The notes below the pieces were generated by a model that was given only the letters and a program-made list of their open reading frames with translations, was not told the origin of the DNA and made no database searches. Shown piece after piece: positions 54,221-61,117 of a DNA stretch of 61,117 bases; position 1 is the stretch's first letter, and every line of letters starts with the position of its first letter. The DNA is taken from the NCBI GenBank assembly GCA_902760965.1, contig CACWIN010000004.1, positions 1-61,117 of the forward strand, given 5' to 3'. Position numbers and translations under genes: made by a program. This stretch comes from an uncultured Bacteroidales bacterium (GTDB taxonomy: Bacteria > Bacteroidota > Bacteroidia > Bacteroidales > Bacteroidaceae).

Positions 54221-54414
54221 TTATTGTAGTTAACGGGCATTACGAGTGCGCAGATCAGATAAGCCAGAAGGCCACCGCCAAACACGAATGCTGCAACCAG
54301 GAAAAGAATGCGCATTACTGTTGCATCCATATCAAAATACTCGGCCAAACCACCGCAAACACCAAAAAGCTTCTTATCGGTTAAAGAACGATAAAGTTTT
54401 TTCTGCTCAGACAT
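54217..54414 (-). CDS. PspC-domain small membrane protein
   Basis: This 65-residue protein starts MSEQKKLYRSLTDKKLFGVC, then reads GGLAEYFDMD with a following helix (ILFLVAAFVFGGGLLAYLIC). The LYRS...KKLFGVCGGLAEYF motif is typical of PspC proteins, which elsewhere act in envelope stress. Its presence between argG and argC, with 4-base coupling to argC, is unusual. Confidence 0.92.
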   Translation of the reverse strand: MSEQKKLYRSLTDKKLFGVCGGLAEYFDMDATVMRILFLVAAFVFGGGLLAYLICALVMPVNYNK

Positions 54415-54446
54415 AACTCAAAATACTTTAATTGATTAATAATGGT

Positions 54447-55649
54447 TTATCTTTCCTCGTCCGGATGCACGCTGTAATAAGCACGCAGCGGAGTTGATGT
54501 AATCTTAATGAATCCCTTGGCGTCATCGGCAGTCCAAGCCTTGGCACCCTCACCGTACTCACCCAGCTTGTTGTGAACCAGGTCATCGGGAGTATCGCAA
54601 CCTACGGTCTGGAAACTGTAGGGGCGGAGCTCCAGAGTAACGGTACCGTTCACGTTACGCTGTGAACTTGCCAGCATTGCCTCGATATCGGGCATAACGG
54701 GCTCCAGGTACTGTGACTCGTGCAGGAACATGCCGTACCAGTTAGCCACCTGATCCTTCCAGTACTGCTGCCACTTGGACAGAGTGTACTTTTCAAGGAA
54801 ACGGTGTGCGCCGATGATAAGCATGGGGGCGGCAGCCTCAAAGCCCACGCGGCCTTTGATACCGATGATGGTGTCACCAACGTGGCAGTCACGACCTATA
54901 GCGTATGCAGCACCAATCTTCTCAACCTCCTGGATGGCCTTGATGCGGTCACTGAACTTCTTGCCGTTTACGGCTACCAGCTCACCCTTCTCAAAGCCCA
55001 GGCTCAGGATCTCTGAACCGTCCTTGGTGGGATGCTTCAGGTAAGCGCTCTCAGGCAGACCCTGCTTGCTGTCCAGAATCTCACCGCCGCAGATTGATGT
55101 GCCCCAGATACCTACGTTGTAAGAGTACTTGAGCTTGGTAAAATCGGCGCTGAAACCGTTGGCGTTCAGATAGTCAATCTCCTCCTTACGGCTCAGGTTA
55201 CGGTCACGTGTAAGAGTGATGATTTCAACGCCGGGAGCCTTAACCAGGAAAGTCATATCAAAACGGATCTGGTCGTTGCCGGCACCGGTAGATCCGTGTG
55301 CTATTGCATCGGCACCAATCTCATTGGCGTACTTGGCAATGGCAAGAGCCTGGAAAATACGCTCCGATGATACTGATATGGGATAGCAGTTGTTACGCAG
55401 AACATTGCCAAAGACCATATATTTGAGTGACTTTTCGTAATACTCCTGAGTCACGTCAAGTGTCACATATTTAACAGCGCCCAGCTTGTAGGCGTTCTCC
55501 TCATTCTTTTTGAGCTGCTCGGGACTGAAACCGCCGGTATTTGCACATGCGGCATAAACCTCATATCCCATCTCCTTTGTCAGATACATTACGTTATAGC
55601 TGGTATCCAGACCTCCGGAAAAAGCTACTACAACTTTCTTCTTGCTCAT
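54447..55649 (-). CDS. argG: Argininosuccinate synthase
   Basis: This 400-residue enzyme condenses citrulline and aspartate with ATP. The P-loop pyrophosphatase motif is AFSGGLDTS (9-17). Further landmarks are IAHGSTGAGNDQIRFD and EKYTLSKWQQYWKDQ near the C-terminal third. The family form with TGGFSPEQLKK is the one usual in Bacteroidota. It is 11 bases after the GNAT gene and 32 bases before the PspC gene. Confidence 0.96.
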   Translation of the reverse strand: MSKKKVVVAFSGGLDTSYNVMYLTKEMGYEVYAACANTGGFSPEQLKKNEENAYKLGAVKYVTLDVTQEYYEKSLKYMVFGNVLRNNCYPISVSSERIFQALAIAKYANEIGADAIAHGSTGAGNDQIRFDMTFLVKAPGVEIITLTRDRNLSRKEEIDYLNANGFSADFTKLKYSYNVGIWGTSICGGEILDSKQGLPESAYLKHPTKDGSEILSLGFEKGELVAVNGKKFSDRIKAIQEVEKIGAAYAIGRDCHVGDTIIGIKGRVGFEAAAPMLIIGAHRFLEKYTLSKWQQYWKDQVANWYGMFLHESQYLEPVMPDIEAMLASSQRNVNGTVTLELRPYSFQTVGCDTPDDLVHNKLGEYGEGAKAWTADDAKGFIKITSTPLRAYYSVHPDEER

Positions 55650-55660
55650 ATCTTGTTCTT

Positions 55661-56257
55661 TTACTTGTTATCCAATTCCTTTATTCTCTTGAGTACATCT
55701 TCGGGCAGCTTGGCGGGAAGATACTCCTCGGGATCATACAACATGCCGGTACATATGCAATATTTTCGGCCGGTACGATGCAGGATATCCACGTTTATGC
55801 AACCCTCGCAACCTTTCCAGAAAGCCTCGTCCTGGGTCAGGTCTGCAAATGTGACCGGTTTGTATCCCAGTTGGGTATTCATTGCCATTACGGCGGCGCC
55901 GCTAGTCAGAGAGAATATCTTTGCATGCGGCCAGCGCGTACGGGCCAGTGTAAACGTCATGTCCTTAATTCGCTTGGCAAGTCCTCGGCCCCTATAATCG
56001 GGATGTACTATAAGTCCCGATGTAGTTACGTACTTTTTGTCCTGCCAGGTCTCAATGTAGCTGAAACCTGCAAATTTGTCTCCATCCAGCGCTATGACCG
56101 CCTTGGCCTCGCGCATTTTGTTTGCCACGTACTCGTGGGTTCTTTTTGCTATACCGGTACCACGTACCTTAGCTGCCTCAGAAATGGTTTCCAGAATGGT
56201 ATCCACATACTTTTCATGTGAACCATCGGCCACCACGACCTCAATGTTGTCTTTCAT
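55661..56257 (-). CDS. GNAT acetyltransferase, candidate N-acylglutamate synthase
   Basis: This 198-residue GNAT protein has VHPDYRGRGLAKRIKD (about 88-103), the acyl-CoA-binding signature, and a C-terminal Cys-containing tail (GCEGCINVDILHRTGRKYC). It lies between argR and argG. No classical argA or argJ is in the window. The location in an arginine operon suggests that it makes N-acetyl- or N-succinylglutamate, the first step of the pathway; this is inferred from context, not shown by the sequence. Confidence 0.8.
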   Translation of the reverse strand: MKDNIEVVVADGSHEKYVDTILETISEAAKVRGTGIAKRTHEYVANKMREAKAVIALDGDKFAGFSYIETWQDKKYVTTSGLIVHPDYRGRGLAKRIKDMTFTLARTRWPHAKIFSLTSGAAVMAMNTQLGYKPVTFADLTQDEAFWKGCEGCINVDILHRTGRKYCICTGMLYDPEEYLPAKLPEDVLKRIKELDNK

Positions 56258-56287
56258 TTCAGACGTTACTTTTAGACTTCTGTTTTG

Positions 56288-56770
56288 TTATAATGATATT
56301 ATGATTGGTTCCAGCAACCTTTTTATCTCCTGGCGGTTTGCGCCTTCGGTCAGAACAATAAGCAGCGTATCGTCACCGGCTATAGTACCCAAAACACCGG
56401 GCAGGTTATGGTTGTCAACATCGTATGCAAGACTGCTTGCGTATCCGGGCTTAGTCTTGATGACGGCCATGTTACCCGAAAAGTTGAGTGATACAAAACC
56501 GTAACGGGGTTGATTCATTACTGAATCCTCCTGTGAACCGCTGCCACTCTTTTTTTGCAGAATAGCATGATTTGGAAGCACATAAAGATAGTCGCCGTAG
56601 GTATTGGCCACCTTGGAGATCTTCATCTTCTTTAAGTCACGTGACAATGTTGCCTGAGTGACCGAGTAACCCTTGGAGTTCAATACCTGAAGCAGCTGAT
56701 CCTGATTCTTGATATCCTGCTCAGAGATTATGAGGCGGATGGCCTCTAAACGATCGTTCTTATTTTTCAT
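56288..56770 (-). CDS. argR: Arginine repressor
   Basis: Starting at ATG 56770 (MKNKNDRLEAIRLIISEQDI) this is 160 residues. The winged helix has the SVTQATLSRDLKKMKISK recognition segment, and the C-terminal hexamer/arginine domain has VLGTIAGDDTLLIVL. It controls arginine biosynthesis in response to arginine. It leads a likely operon argR-GNAT-argG-pspC-argC-argD. Repeated TGCATAA-type sites in its promoter suggest autoregulation. Confidence 0.93.
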   Translation of the reverse strand: MKNKNDRLEAIRLIISEQDIKNQDQLLQVLNSKGYSVTQATLSRDLKKMKISKVANTYGDYLYVLPNHAILQKKSGSGSQEDSVMNQPRYGFVSLNFSGNMAVIKTKPGYASSLAYDVDNHNLPGVLGTIAGDDTLLIVLTEGANRQEIKRLLEPIIISL

Positions 56771-56797
56771 ATTGCATAAATATTCCCGTTGCGGGTG

Positions 56798-56857
56798 CAA
56801 AATTAGCTATTATAATTGTTCATTATGCAAAAATTTGGGAAATAAATATGCAAAAAT
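56798..56857 (-). promoter_or_regulatory. argR promoter with repeated TGCATA-type sites (candidate ARG boxes)
   Basis: The -7 box TAATTTTG is at 56798-56805 and TTTG of the -33 lies about 22 bases upstream. TATGCAAAAAT occurs twice with a 23-base period (56824-56834, 56847-56857), and related TTGCATAAA (56772-56780) and TATGCATAAT (56900-56909) flank it. One copy overlaps the -33 element. I infer that these are ArgR sites; binding is not shown. Confidence 0.5.
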
Positions 56858-56921
56858 CATTAAAATAATGAGGATAAGACAGTTCTGCCCTCTCCTCACT
56901 ATGCATAATACGTCCGTATAT

Positions 56922-58247
56922 TCAATCCAACTCCTGATCGGCCTCGTAACCGCCCAACAAACGGATCTGGTTCTTAAGCATTGCAAACTGCTGAAACAGG
57001 TCATGTACAGGCCGTTCGTCATCATAGGTAATTGGCTTCTTAACATAGAAAGAAAGCCACTCCTGAACACCGCTAAGGCCGGCTCTTAAGGCCAGGTCAG
57101 TAAACAGCATCAAGTCCAGACATATCGGAGCAGCAAGTATGGAGTCTCGGCACAGGAAATTGATCTTTATCTGCATAGGATAGTTCATCCACCCAAAAAT
57201 ATCAATGTTGTCCCAACTCTCCTTGTTGTCCTTACGGGGCGGGTAATAGTTTATCTTTACCTTATGATATATATCGGAGTAAAGTTCCGGGTATTCATCC
57301 TGCTCCAGGATATACTCAACCGATGAAGCCTTGCTTATGCGTTTTGTCTCAAAGTTATCGGGATGCTCAATCACCTGACCGTCACGGTTGCCCAGGATGT
57401 TGGTCGAGAACCAACCCTCAACACCAAGCAGGCGGGTGCGGAATGTGGGGGCAAGCGCACTCTTCATCATGGTCTGACCACTCTTGAAATCCTTTCCTAC
57501 AATTGGCAGACCCAGCTTTTTGGAAAGCTCAAAGAATGCGGGTATATCCACACAGACATTGGGAGCACCCATAATGAACGGGCAGCCTTCCATCAGTGCG
57601 GCATAAGCGTAAATCATGCTTGGGGGCAGATGTTTGCGGTCATCGGCCTTCATTGCGGCTTCAAAGCCGGCAAGTGTGCCGTGAACCTGCTCGTTACGGG
57701 GTGTATATGATTCGGTACTGGCAATCCAGAATACAATCACACGGTTGCAGCCGTTCTCTTTTTTAAAGTTCTGAATATCCTTACGCAAGTTCTGGGCATA
57801 GTTCCAACGGGTATCCTCAGGCATTGCCCACAGCGGATCCGGTACACGGCCAAACTGAGGATCAACCAGGTTCATGGCGTACGCGGGATCAAAGCAGGCT
57901 TTCATGGGCTTTATGCGCTCCAACTCGTCTCGCACCGGCTCAATATCCTCCTTTTTAAGCACCTGGCAGTAAAGGGCGCTTTCATAGGCGTTATCGGTAA
58001 ACACGTCCCATGCGCCAAATACTATGTCGCTGAGATTGGTCATTGGAACAATCTCACCCACATGTTTATACTGCTTCTTCTCACCGCGGCCCACACGCAT
58101 CTTACCCAGCTGTGTGAATGAACCAACGGGATTGGCAAGACCCTTGCGGGCCATCAGGACACCGGTAATGAGGGTCGTTGTAACCGCACCAAGTCCTACA
58201 CAAAGCACTCCAAGCTTTCCCTCTGCCGGCTTTATATCATTATTCAT
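56922..58247 (-). CDS. Inositol-3-phosphate synthase
   Basis: Taking ATG 58247 (MNNDIKPAEGKLGVLCVGLG) this is 441 residues. It converts glucose 6-phosphate to myo-inositol 3-phosphate using NAD. The Rossmann motif is KLGVLCVGLGAVTTTLITG; VIVFWIASTESYTP is followed by PFIMGAPNVCVDIPAFFEL and GKDFKSGQTMMKSAL, all typical of the family. Bacteroides uses it for inositol lipids. No other inositol-lipid genes are in the window, so it stands alone here. An extra nine codons upstream form an alternative start. Confidence 0.94.
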   Translation of the reverse strand: MNNDIKPAEGKLGVLCVGLGAVTTTLITGVLMARKGLANPVGSFTQLGKMRVGRGEKKQYKHVGEIVPMTNLSDIVFGAWDVFTDNAYESALYCQVLKKEDIEPVRDELERIKPMKACFDPAYAMNLVDPQFGRVPDPLWAMPEDTRWNYAQNLRKDIQNFKKENGCNRVIVFWIASTESYTPRNEQVHGTLAGFEAAMKADDRKHLPPSMIYAYAALMEGCPFIMGAPNVCVDIPAFFELSKKLGLPIVGKDFKSGQTMMKSALAPTFRTRLLGVEGWFSTNILGNRDGQVIEHPDNFETKRISKASSVEYILEQDEYPELYSDIYHKVKINYYPPRKDNKESWDNIDIFGWMNYPMQIKINFLCRDSILAAPICLDLMLFTDLALRAGLSGVQEWLSFYVKKPITYDDERPVHDLFQQFAMLKNQIRLLGGYEADQELD

Positions 58248-58341
58248 ACTTATTTCGGTCTTCGCTGTAATCAATCAGCGAATATACTCCAAAAAACCGA
58301 CATTGTACATTTATTTTCCAAGAATATGCAAAAACGCGCAC

Positions 58342-58439
58342 AGGGGCACAAAGGGGACGGTTCTTTTTGTGCCCCTATTTATCGCTCTAGGAGGTGTTCT
58401 AGACAGGGGCACAAAAAGAACCGTCCCCTTTGTGCCCCT
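58342..58439. repeat. 35-bp REP-like inverted pair upstream of blaR1-like gene
   Basis: Left unit 58342-58376 and right unit 58405-58439 are exact reverse complements with a 28-base spacer. Each unit begins and ends with AGGGGCACAAA/TTTGTGCCCCT and so is itself a hairpin with an 11-base stem; the inside reads GGGGACGGTTCTT. This resembles the palindromic units mobilised by REP-associated (RAYT) transposases; none is seen in the window. The rest of 58248-58563 shows no gene. Confidence 0.92.
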
Positions 58440-58563
58440 CAAGTCCTAATAAAAATAGTTAAAGTTTGGGCCGATAAGCGATTTTCCTACTAAAAGATTA
58501 GGATTTGGAAATTTTGGAGTTTTTCTTTGTTGCAGATATTAACCGATTAATGGTCCAAAACTT

Positions 58564-60642
58564 ATGATTTACCTTGTTTTGTCCGCAGTTACGCTGGCGC
58601 TCCTATATGGAGTTTACCGCTTGGTGCTGAGTAGTACTACTCTGCACAGATTTAACAGGACCATCCTGCTTTCTATTCTTGCACTCTCTTTCATTCTGCC
58701 TGCTGTCAGGATAGATTCTCTTTCTATGTCACTTCCTGAATTACCGGAGAAAAAGAGTGTAGCTCCTGATAACACTACCTCTTTTTTACCGATAATCGTT
58801 AACGATGAAGTGATGGAACCGATGGGTATGGCCGATATGAACGAATCCGCAACACCAATTGAGATCGGTGCCGTAAGTTCTACTGTCCAGACGATTGAAA
58901 CCGCTGCAAGAATAATGAATATCAGCTTGCTGAATGTAATCACCTATATCTATGCAGTAGGTGTGGTGCTGATGCTTTTGCGCCTTTTCATCGGAATAAT
59001 CCGTGTGGAGACACTGTGTCGTCTGGGTGGTCGTAGACTCAGTGACGGCTCCAAACTTGTTATACTGGATGGTGAGTTCCAGCCTTCAAGTTGGCGTAAT
59101 ACCATCCTGATTAGCCGCACTGATTACGAATCTGACAGTGCTGCCATAATAGAGCATGAACAGGCACATATCCGCTATCACCACTCAGTTGATGTGCTGC
59201 TTTCACAAATTGTATGCGCACTACAGTGGTTCAATCCCGCCGCTTGGATGCTCAAGCGAAGCCTTACCGAAGTACATGAGTATGAGGCCGATGCCAATGT
59301 GCTGTCATGTGGTTTCAACGAGCGCCAGTACCAGGTAAGTCTGGTGCAGGCCGCACTCCACCGTCAGGTAGGTCTTGTGACCAGCAATTTTGCCGATTGT
59401 TCAACCAAAAAACGTATAAAAATGATGAAACGCAACCAATCTTCTCCTTTTGCTTGCTTACGTGCGCTGCTTATGGCGCCCGTAGTATTGGTTACCATCC
59501 TGCTGGCATCGGCCTGCAAGCCCAAGGCCAATCAGGAATCCTCTATTTCGGCCCAAAATGAATCTGCAATTGAATCTGTTGCAGATCCTGTGGCTCAGAC
59601 TTCAGTCCAGCCTGCCGTCATTTCAGAACCGTTTGATACGGCTGCATTCCTGCAGAAATATAAACAACCGTATACTACAGACATGCGCAACAACTCTGTC
59701 ATTGTAGAAAATGAAGGCGCACTCTGGATTAAGATAAACGGAGAGTATTATGAATCTTCTCTTACCGGTTTGCTTGAGGATCTTAAACGACTCTCAAAAG
59801 ATGCGACTAAGGTTCCTGAACCTGATAAGGTGTTTGTGTTATATCAGTCACAAAAAATACTGGGACTATGCAGAGACATAGTGAAAGAGCTTGAAAAGGG
59901 TTATGCCCAAGACAATATTCATGTGTTCATGAATCCTATGAACCGTATGAGATTCGGGGCTAAATGGGGCTATAACCTGAATACTGAAAAAGACAAGTGC
60001 GTACTTATCAGGATTAAATCCAACAACCTGATACAGTTTACGGCGTGGAATTCGGTGAATGGTCATAAGACTGAAGCAAGAGTAAAAACGGTTGATGAAC
60101 TCAAGGCTCAGCTTGGAAAACTGTTTCCTAATGGTAAAGTGAAAGTAGGTCTTGAGTCTGATGGAAGTTGTTCCGAAAGAGTTACAGACCTGGTTACCAG
60201 GTTGGCATATACCGCTCCTTTTGAAATGGCTCCGCTCAACCAGGGCCCGGCAGGTATGTCTCGCCAGGATTCTATAGACTATATCATTTTAGGTAAATAT
60301 GACGGTGACGGCGGTCGTAAGCGCCACGTTAAGAACATGAAATGGTATAACGATAACAAGGACAAGGAAGAGTTCTTCCGTATGGGATTCAAAGATGGTA
60401 AACTGTGCGTATGCAAGGGCAATGATCCGTCCAAGTTGCAGCCTATCGGGTTTGACCAGCTGGTACCTTATTTCAAGGCAAACTGTCCGGATGGAAACGA
60501 GCGGAGTGCAATAGTACTGTTTGAGATTGCTGATATTGATGGCGTTCCGGTGGACTTTATTGACCAGGTGTTGACCAAGATGGAAGGATGGATTACCACA
60601 TTCACCAAACGTCTGTACCTAAGTCCCAAACATATTGAATAA
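58564..60642 (+). CDS. M56/BlaR1-type membrane metallopeptidase sensor
   Basis: This 692-residue protein has N-terminal membrane helices (1-22, 33-48, 122-145) and a zinc protease domain with HEQAH (His198, Glu199, His202) and a HEYEADANVL third-ligand motif near 238. Another helix (ALLMAPVVLVTILLASAC, ending at Cys318) leads to a ~370-residue extracytoplasmic region that has no penicillin-binding motifs I could find. BlaR1-type proteins sense a signal outside and cleave a partner repressor inside. The Cys318 position resembles a lipobox. The start codon follows a non-coding stretch with REP repeats. It is four bases ahead of the blaI-type gene. Confidence 0.88.
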   Translation: MIYLVLSAVTLALLYGVYRLVLSSTTLHRFNRTILLSILALSFILPAVRIDSLSMSLPELPEKKSVAPDNTTSFLPIIVNDEVMEPMGMADMNESATPIEIGAVSSTVQTIETAARIMNISLLNVITYIYAVGVVLMLLRLFIGIIRVETLCRLGGRRLSDGSKLVILDGEFQPSSWRNTILISRTDYESDSAAIIEHEQAHIRYHHSVDVLLSQIVCALQWFNPAAWMLKRSLTEVHEYEADANVLSCGFNERQYQVSLVQAALHRQVGLVTSNFADCSTKKRIKMMKRNQSSPFACLRALLMAPVVLVTILLASACKPKANQESSISAQNESAIESVADPVAQTSVQPAVISEPFDTAAFLQKYKQPYTTDMRNNSVIVENEGALWIKINGEYYESSLTGLLEDLKRLSKDATKVPEPDKVFVLYQSQKILGLCRDIVKELEKGYAQDNIHVFMNPMNRMRFGAKWGYNLNTEKDKCVLIRIKSNNLIQFTAWNSVNGHKTEARVKTVDELKAQLGKLFPNGKVKVGLESDGSCSERVTDLVTRLAYTAPFEMAPLNQGPAGMSRQDSIDYIILGKYDGDGGRKRHVKNMKWYNDNKDKEEFFRMGFKDGKLCVCKGNDPSKLQPIGFDQLVPYFKANCPDGNERSAIVLFEIADIDGVPVDFIDQVLTKMEGWITTFTKRLYLSPKHIE

Positions 60643-60646
60643 GGTT

Positions 60647-61012
60647 ATGAAAGCGCTGTCAGAAAGAGAGCAGGAGGTGATGAATATCATATGGGAACTG
60701 CGCAACTGCTGCGTGGAGGATGTAGTAAGCCGTTTGCCCGATGATCCCAAGCCCGCATATACTACGGTCCAGACGTTCATGCGTATACTGGAGCAGAAGG
60801 AGTTCCTGGCGCATAAACGTGATGGCAAGAAGCATATCTTTTATCCGCTTGTGGAGAAGCCGGAATACACCCGATGGAGTCTCAAGCATATGAAGGACAA
60901 CCTATTTGGTGGATCGGCCAAATCGCTTCTCAACACGTTTATCCGCGATTCGGAGTTATCGGATTCCGATATCCTGGAGCTGGAATCTCTTCTGGAAGAA
61001 CTGAAAAGGTGA
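60647..61012 (+). CDS. BlaI/MecI-family transcriptional repressor
   Basis: The ATG at 60647 gives a 121-residue winged-helix repressor: LSEREQEVMNIIWELRNCCV, then YTTVQTFMRILEQKEFLAHK, which are the helix-turn-helix and wing of BlaI. The C-terminal dimerisation part includes LLNTFIRDSELSDSDILELE. An ATG four codons upstream overlaps the sensor gene, so the downstream start is preferred. In most loci the repressor gene comes first; here it follows the M56 gene by four bases, so both are expressed together. Confidence 0.93.
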   Translation: MKALSEREQEVMNIIWELRNCCVEDVVSRLPDDPKPAYTTVQTFMRILEQKEFLAHKRDGKKHIFYPLVEKPEYTRWSLKHMKDNLFGGSAKSLLNTFIRDSELSDSDILELESLLEELKR

Positions 61013-61017
61013 TTTTC

Positions 61018-61070
61018 AGGGGCACAAAGGGGACGGTTCTTTTCGGGCCAAAGGGGACGGTTCCGTTTGG
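61018..61070. repeat. Partial REP-like units downstream of the blaI-type gene
   Basis: The first 26 bases (AGGGGCACAAAGGGGACGGT, then TCTTTT) equal the left part of the 58342 unit. A second variant follows with GGGCCAAAGGGGACGGTTCC and a TTTGGC end. Together with the pair at 58342-58439 the repeats bracket the blaR1/blaI-type genes. Confidence 0.85.
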
Positions 61071-61117
61071 CATTAAGATTAGGATCCTATTATTACTAAT
61101 ACTTTTTGTGAAATAAG

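Noticed and set aside
58342..58439. Ordinary rho-independent terminator after the blaR1/inositol gap
   Set aside because: The units are perfect inverted copies of one another, lack a T tail and recur downstream of blaI, so a repeat family is more likely.

Overview
This window reads as a chromosomal segment of a member of the Bacteroidales (Bacteroidaceae/Prevotellaceae type), probably gut-associated. The evidence is gene content and order: tpiA next to a BT_3928-type DoxX protein and a DUF1599 protein; pdxJ-exbB-exbD-tonB; argR-GNAT-argG-argC-argD; topA-aroK-argB; fused SpmA/SpmB next to ybeY. It is also supported by Bacteroidota-style promoters (-7 box TAnnTTTG, sometimes TAnnTTCG) and by surface proteins typical of the order. 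Most genes lie on the minus strand in tightly packed operons with many ATGA or TGATG stop/start overlaps.

Layout: 1-1193 truncated GPH-type sugar symporter; 1307-6610 S41 protease, coaD, parE and a YghO-like acetyltransferase; 6709-6782 a CAU-anticodon tRNA with its own promoter and terminator; 6927-8641 ribF and a CPBP protease (plus strand); 8628-12290 argB, aroK, topA; 12417-18751 an outer-membrane barrel protein, a 1005-residue TPR protein, ybeY and SpmA/B; 18871-19527 an unrecognised membrane-anchored protein; 19700-25699 a very large alpha-2-macroglobulin-like protein; 25787-31258 ruvB, hisS, a zinc peptidase, purA, a Fur-family repressor and a DNA alkylation repair protein; 31271-31690 an AraC-type regulator, divergent from dnaG (31868-33901); 33912-43789 folE, SPOR, tpiA, DoxX, DUF1599, M23, recG, DJ-1, TonB/ExbD/ExbB and pdxJ; 43914-44786 nadK (plus); 44848-51728 an accessory island of two large surface proteins and two tiny leader-type peptides; 52039-56770 the arginine cluster argD, argC, pspC-like, argG, GNAT, argR; 56922-58247 inositol-3-phosphate synthase; 58564-61012 a BlaR1/BlaI-type sensor-repressor pair in the reverse of the usual order.

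The most unusual material is: (i) two peptides of 40 and 43 residues, too short for ordinary gene calling, with related leaders ending in a Gly-Gly or Gly-Ser site and similar tails (YD...GGI), each beside a surface-protein gene; (ii) an alpha-2-macroglobulin whose thioester site is gone and which carries a SusC-plug-like segment; (iii) several families of small intergenic repeats: GGGGTCAGACCCC palindromes (one copy supplies the C-terminus of hisS), a 35-bp REP-like inverted pair upstream of blaR1 with a relative downstream of blaI, hexamer and heptamer arrays sharing a TTGGC core, and a long structured element between tpiA and the SPOR gene. No CRISPR array, rRNA, insertion sequence, integrase or reverse transcriptase was seen.
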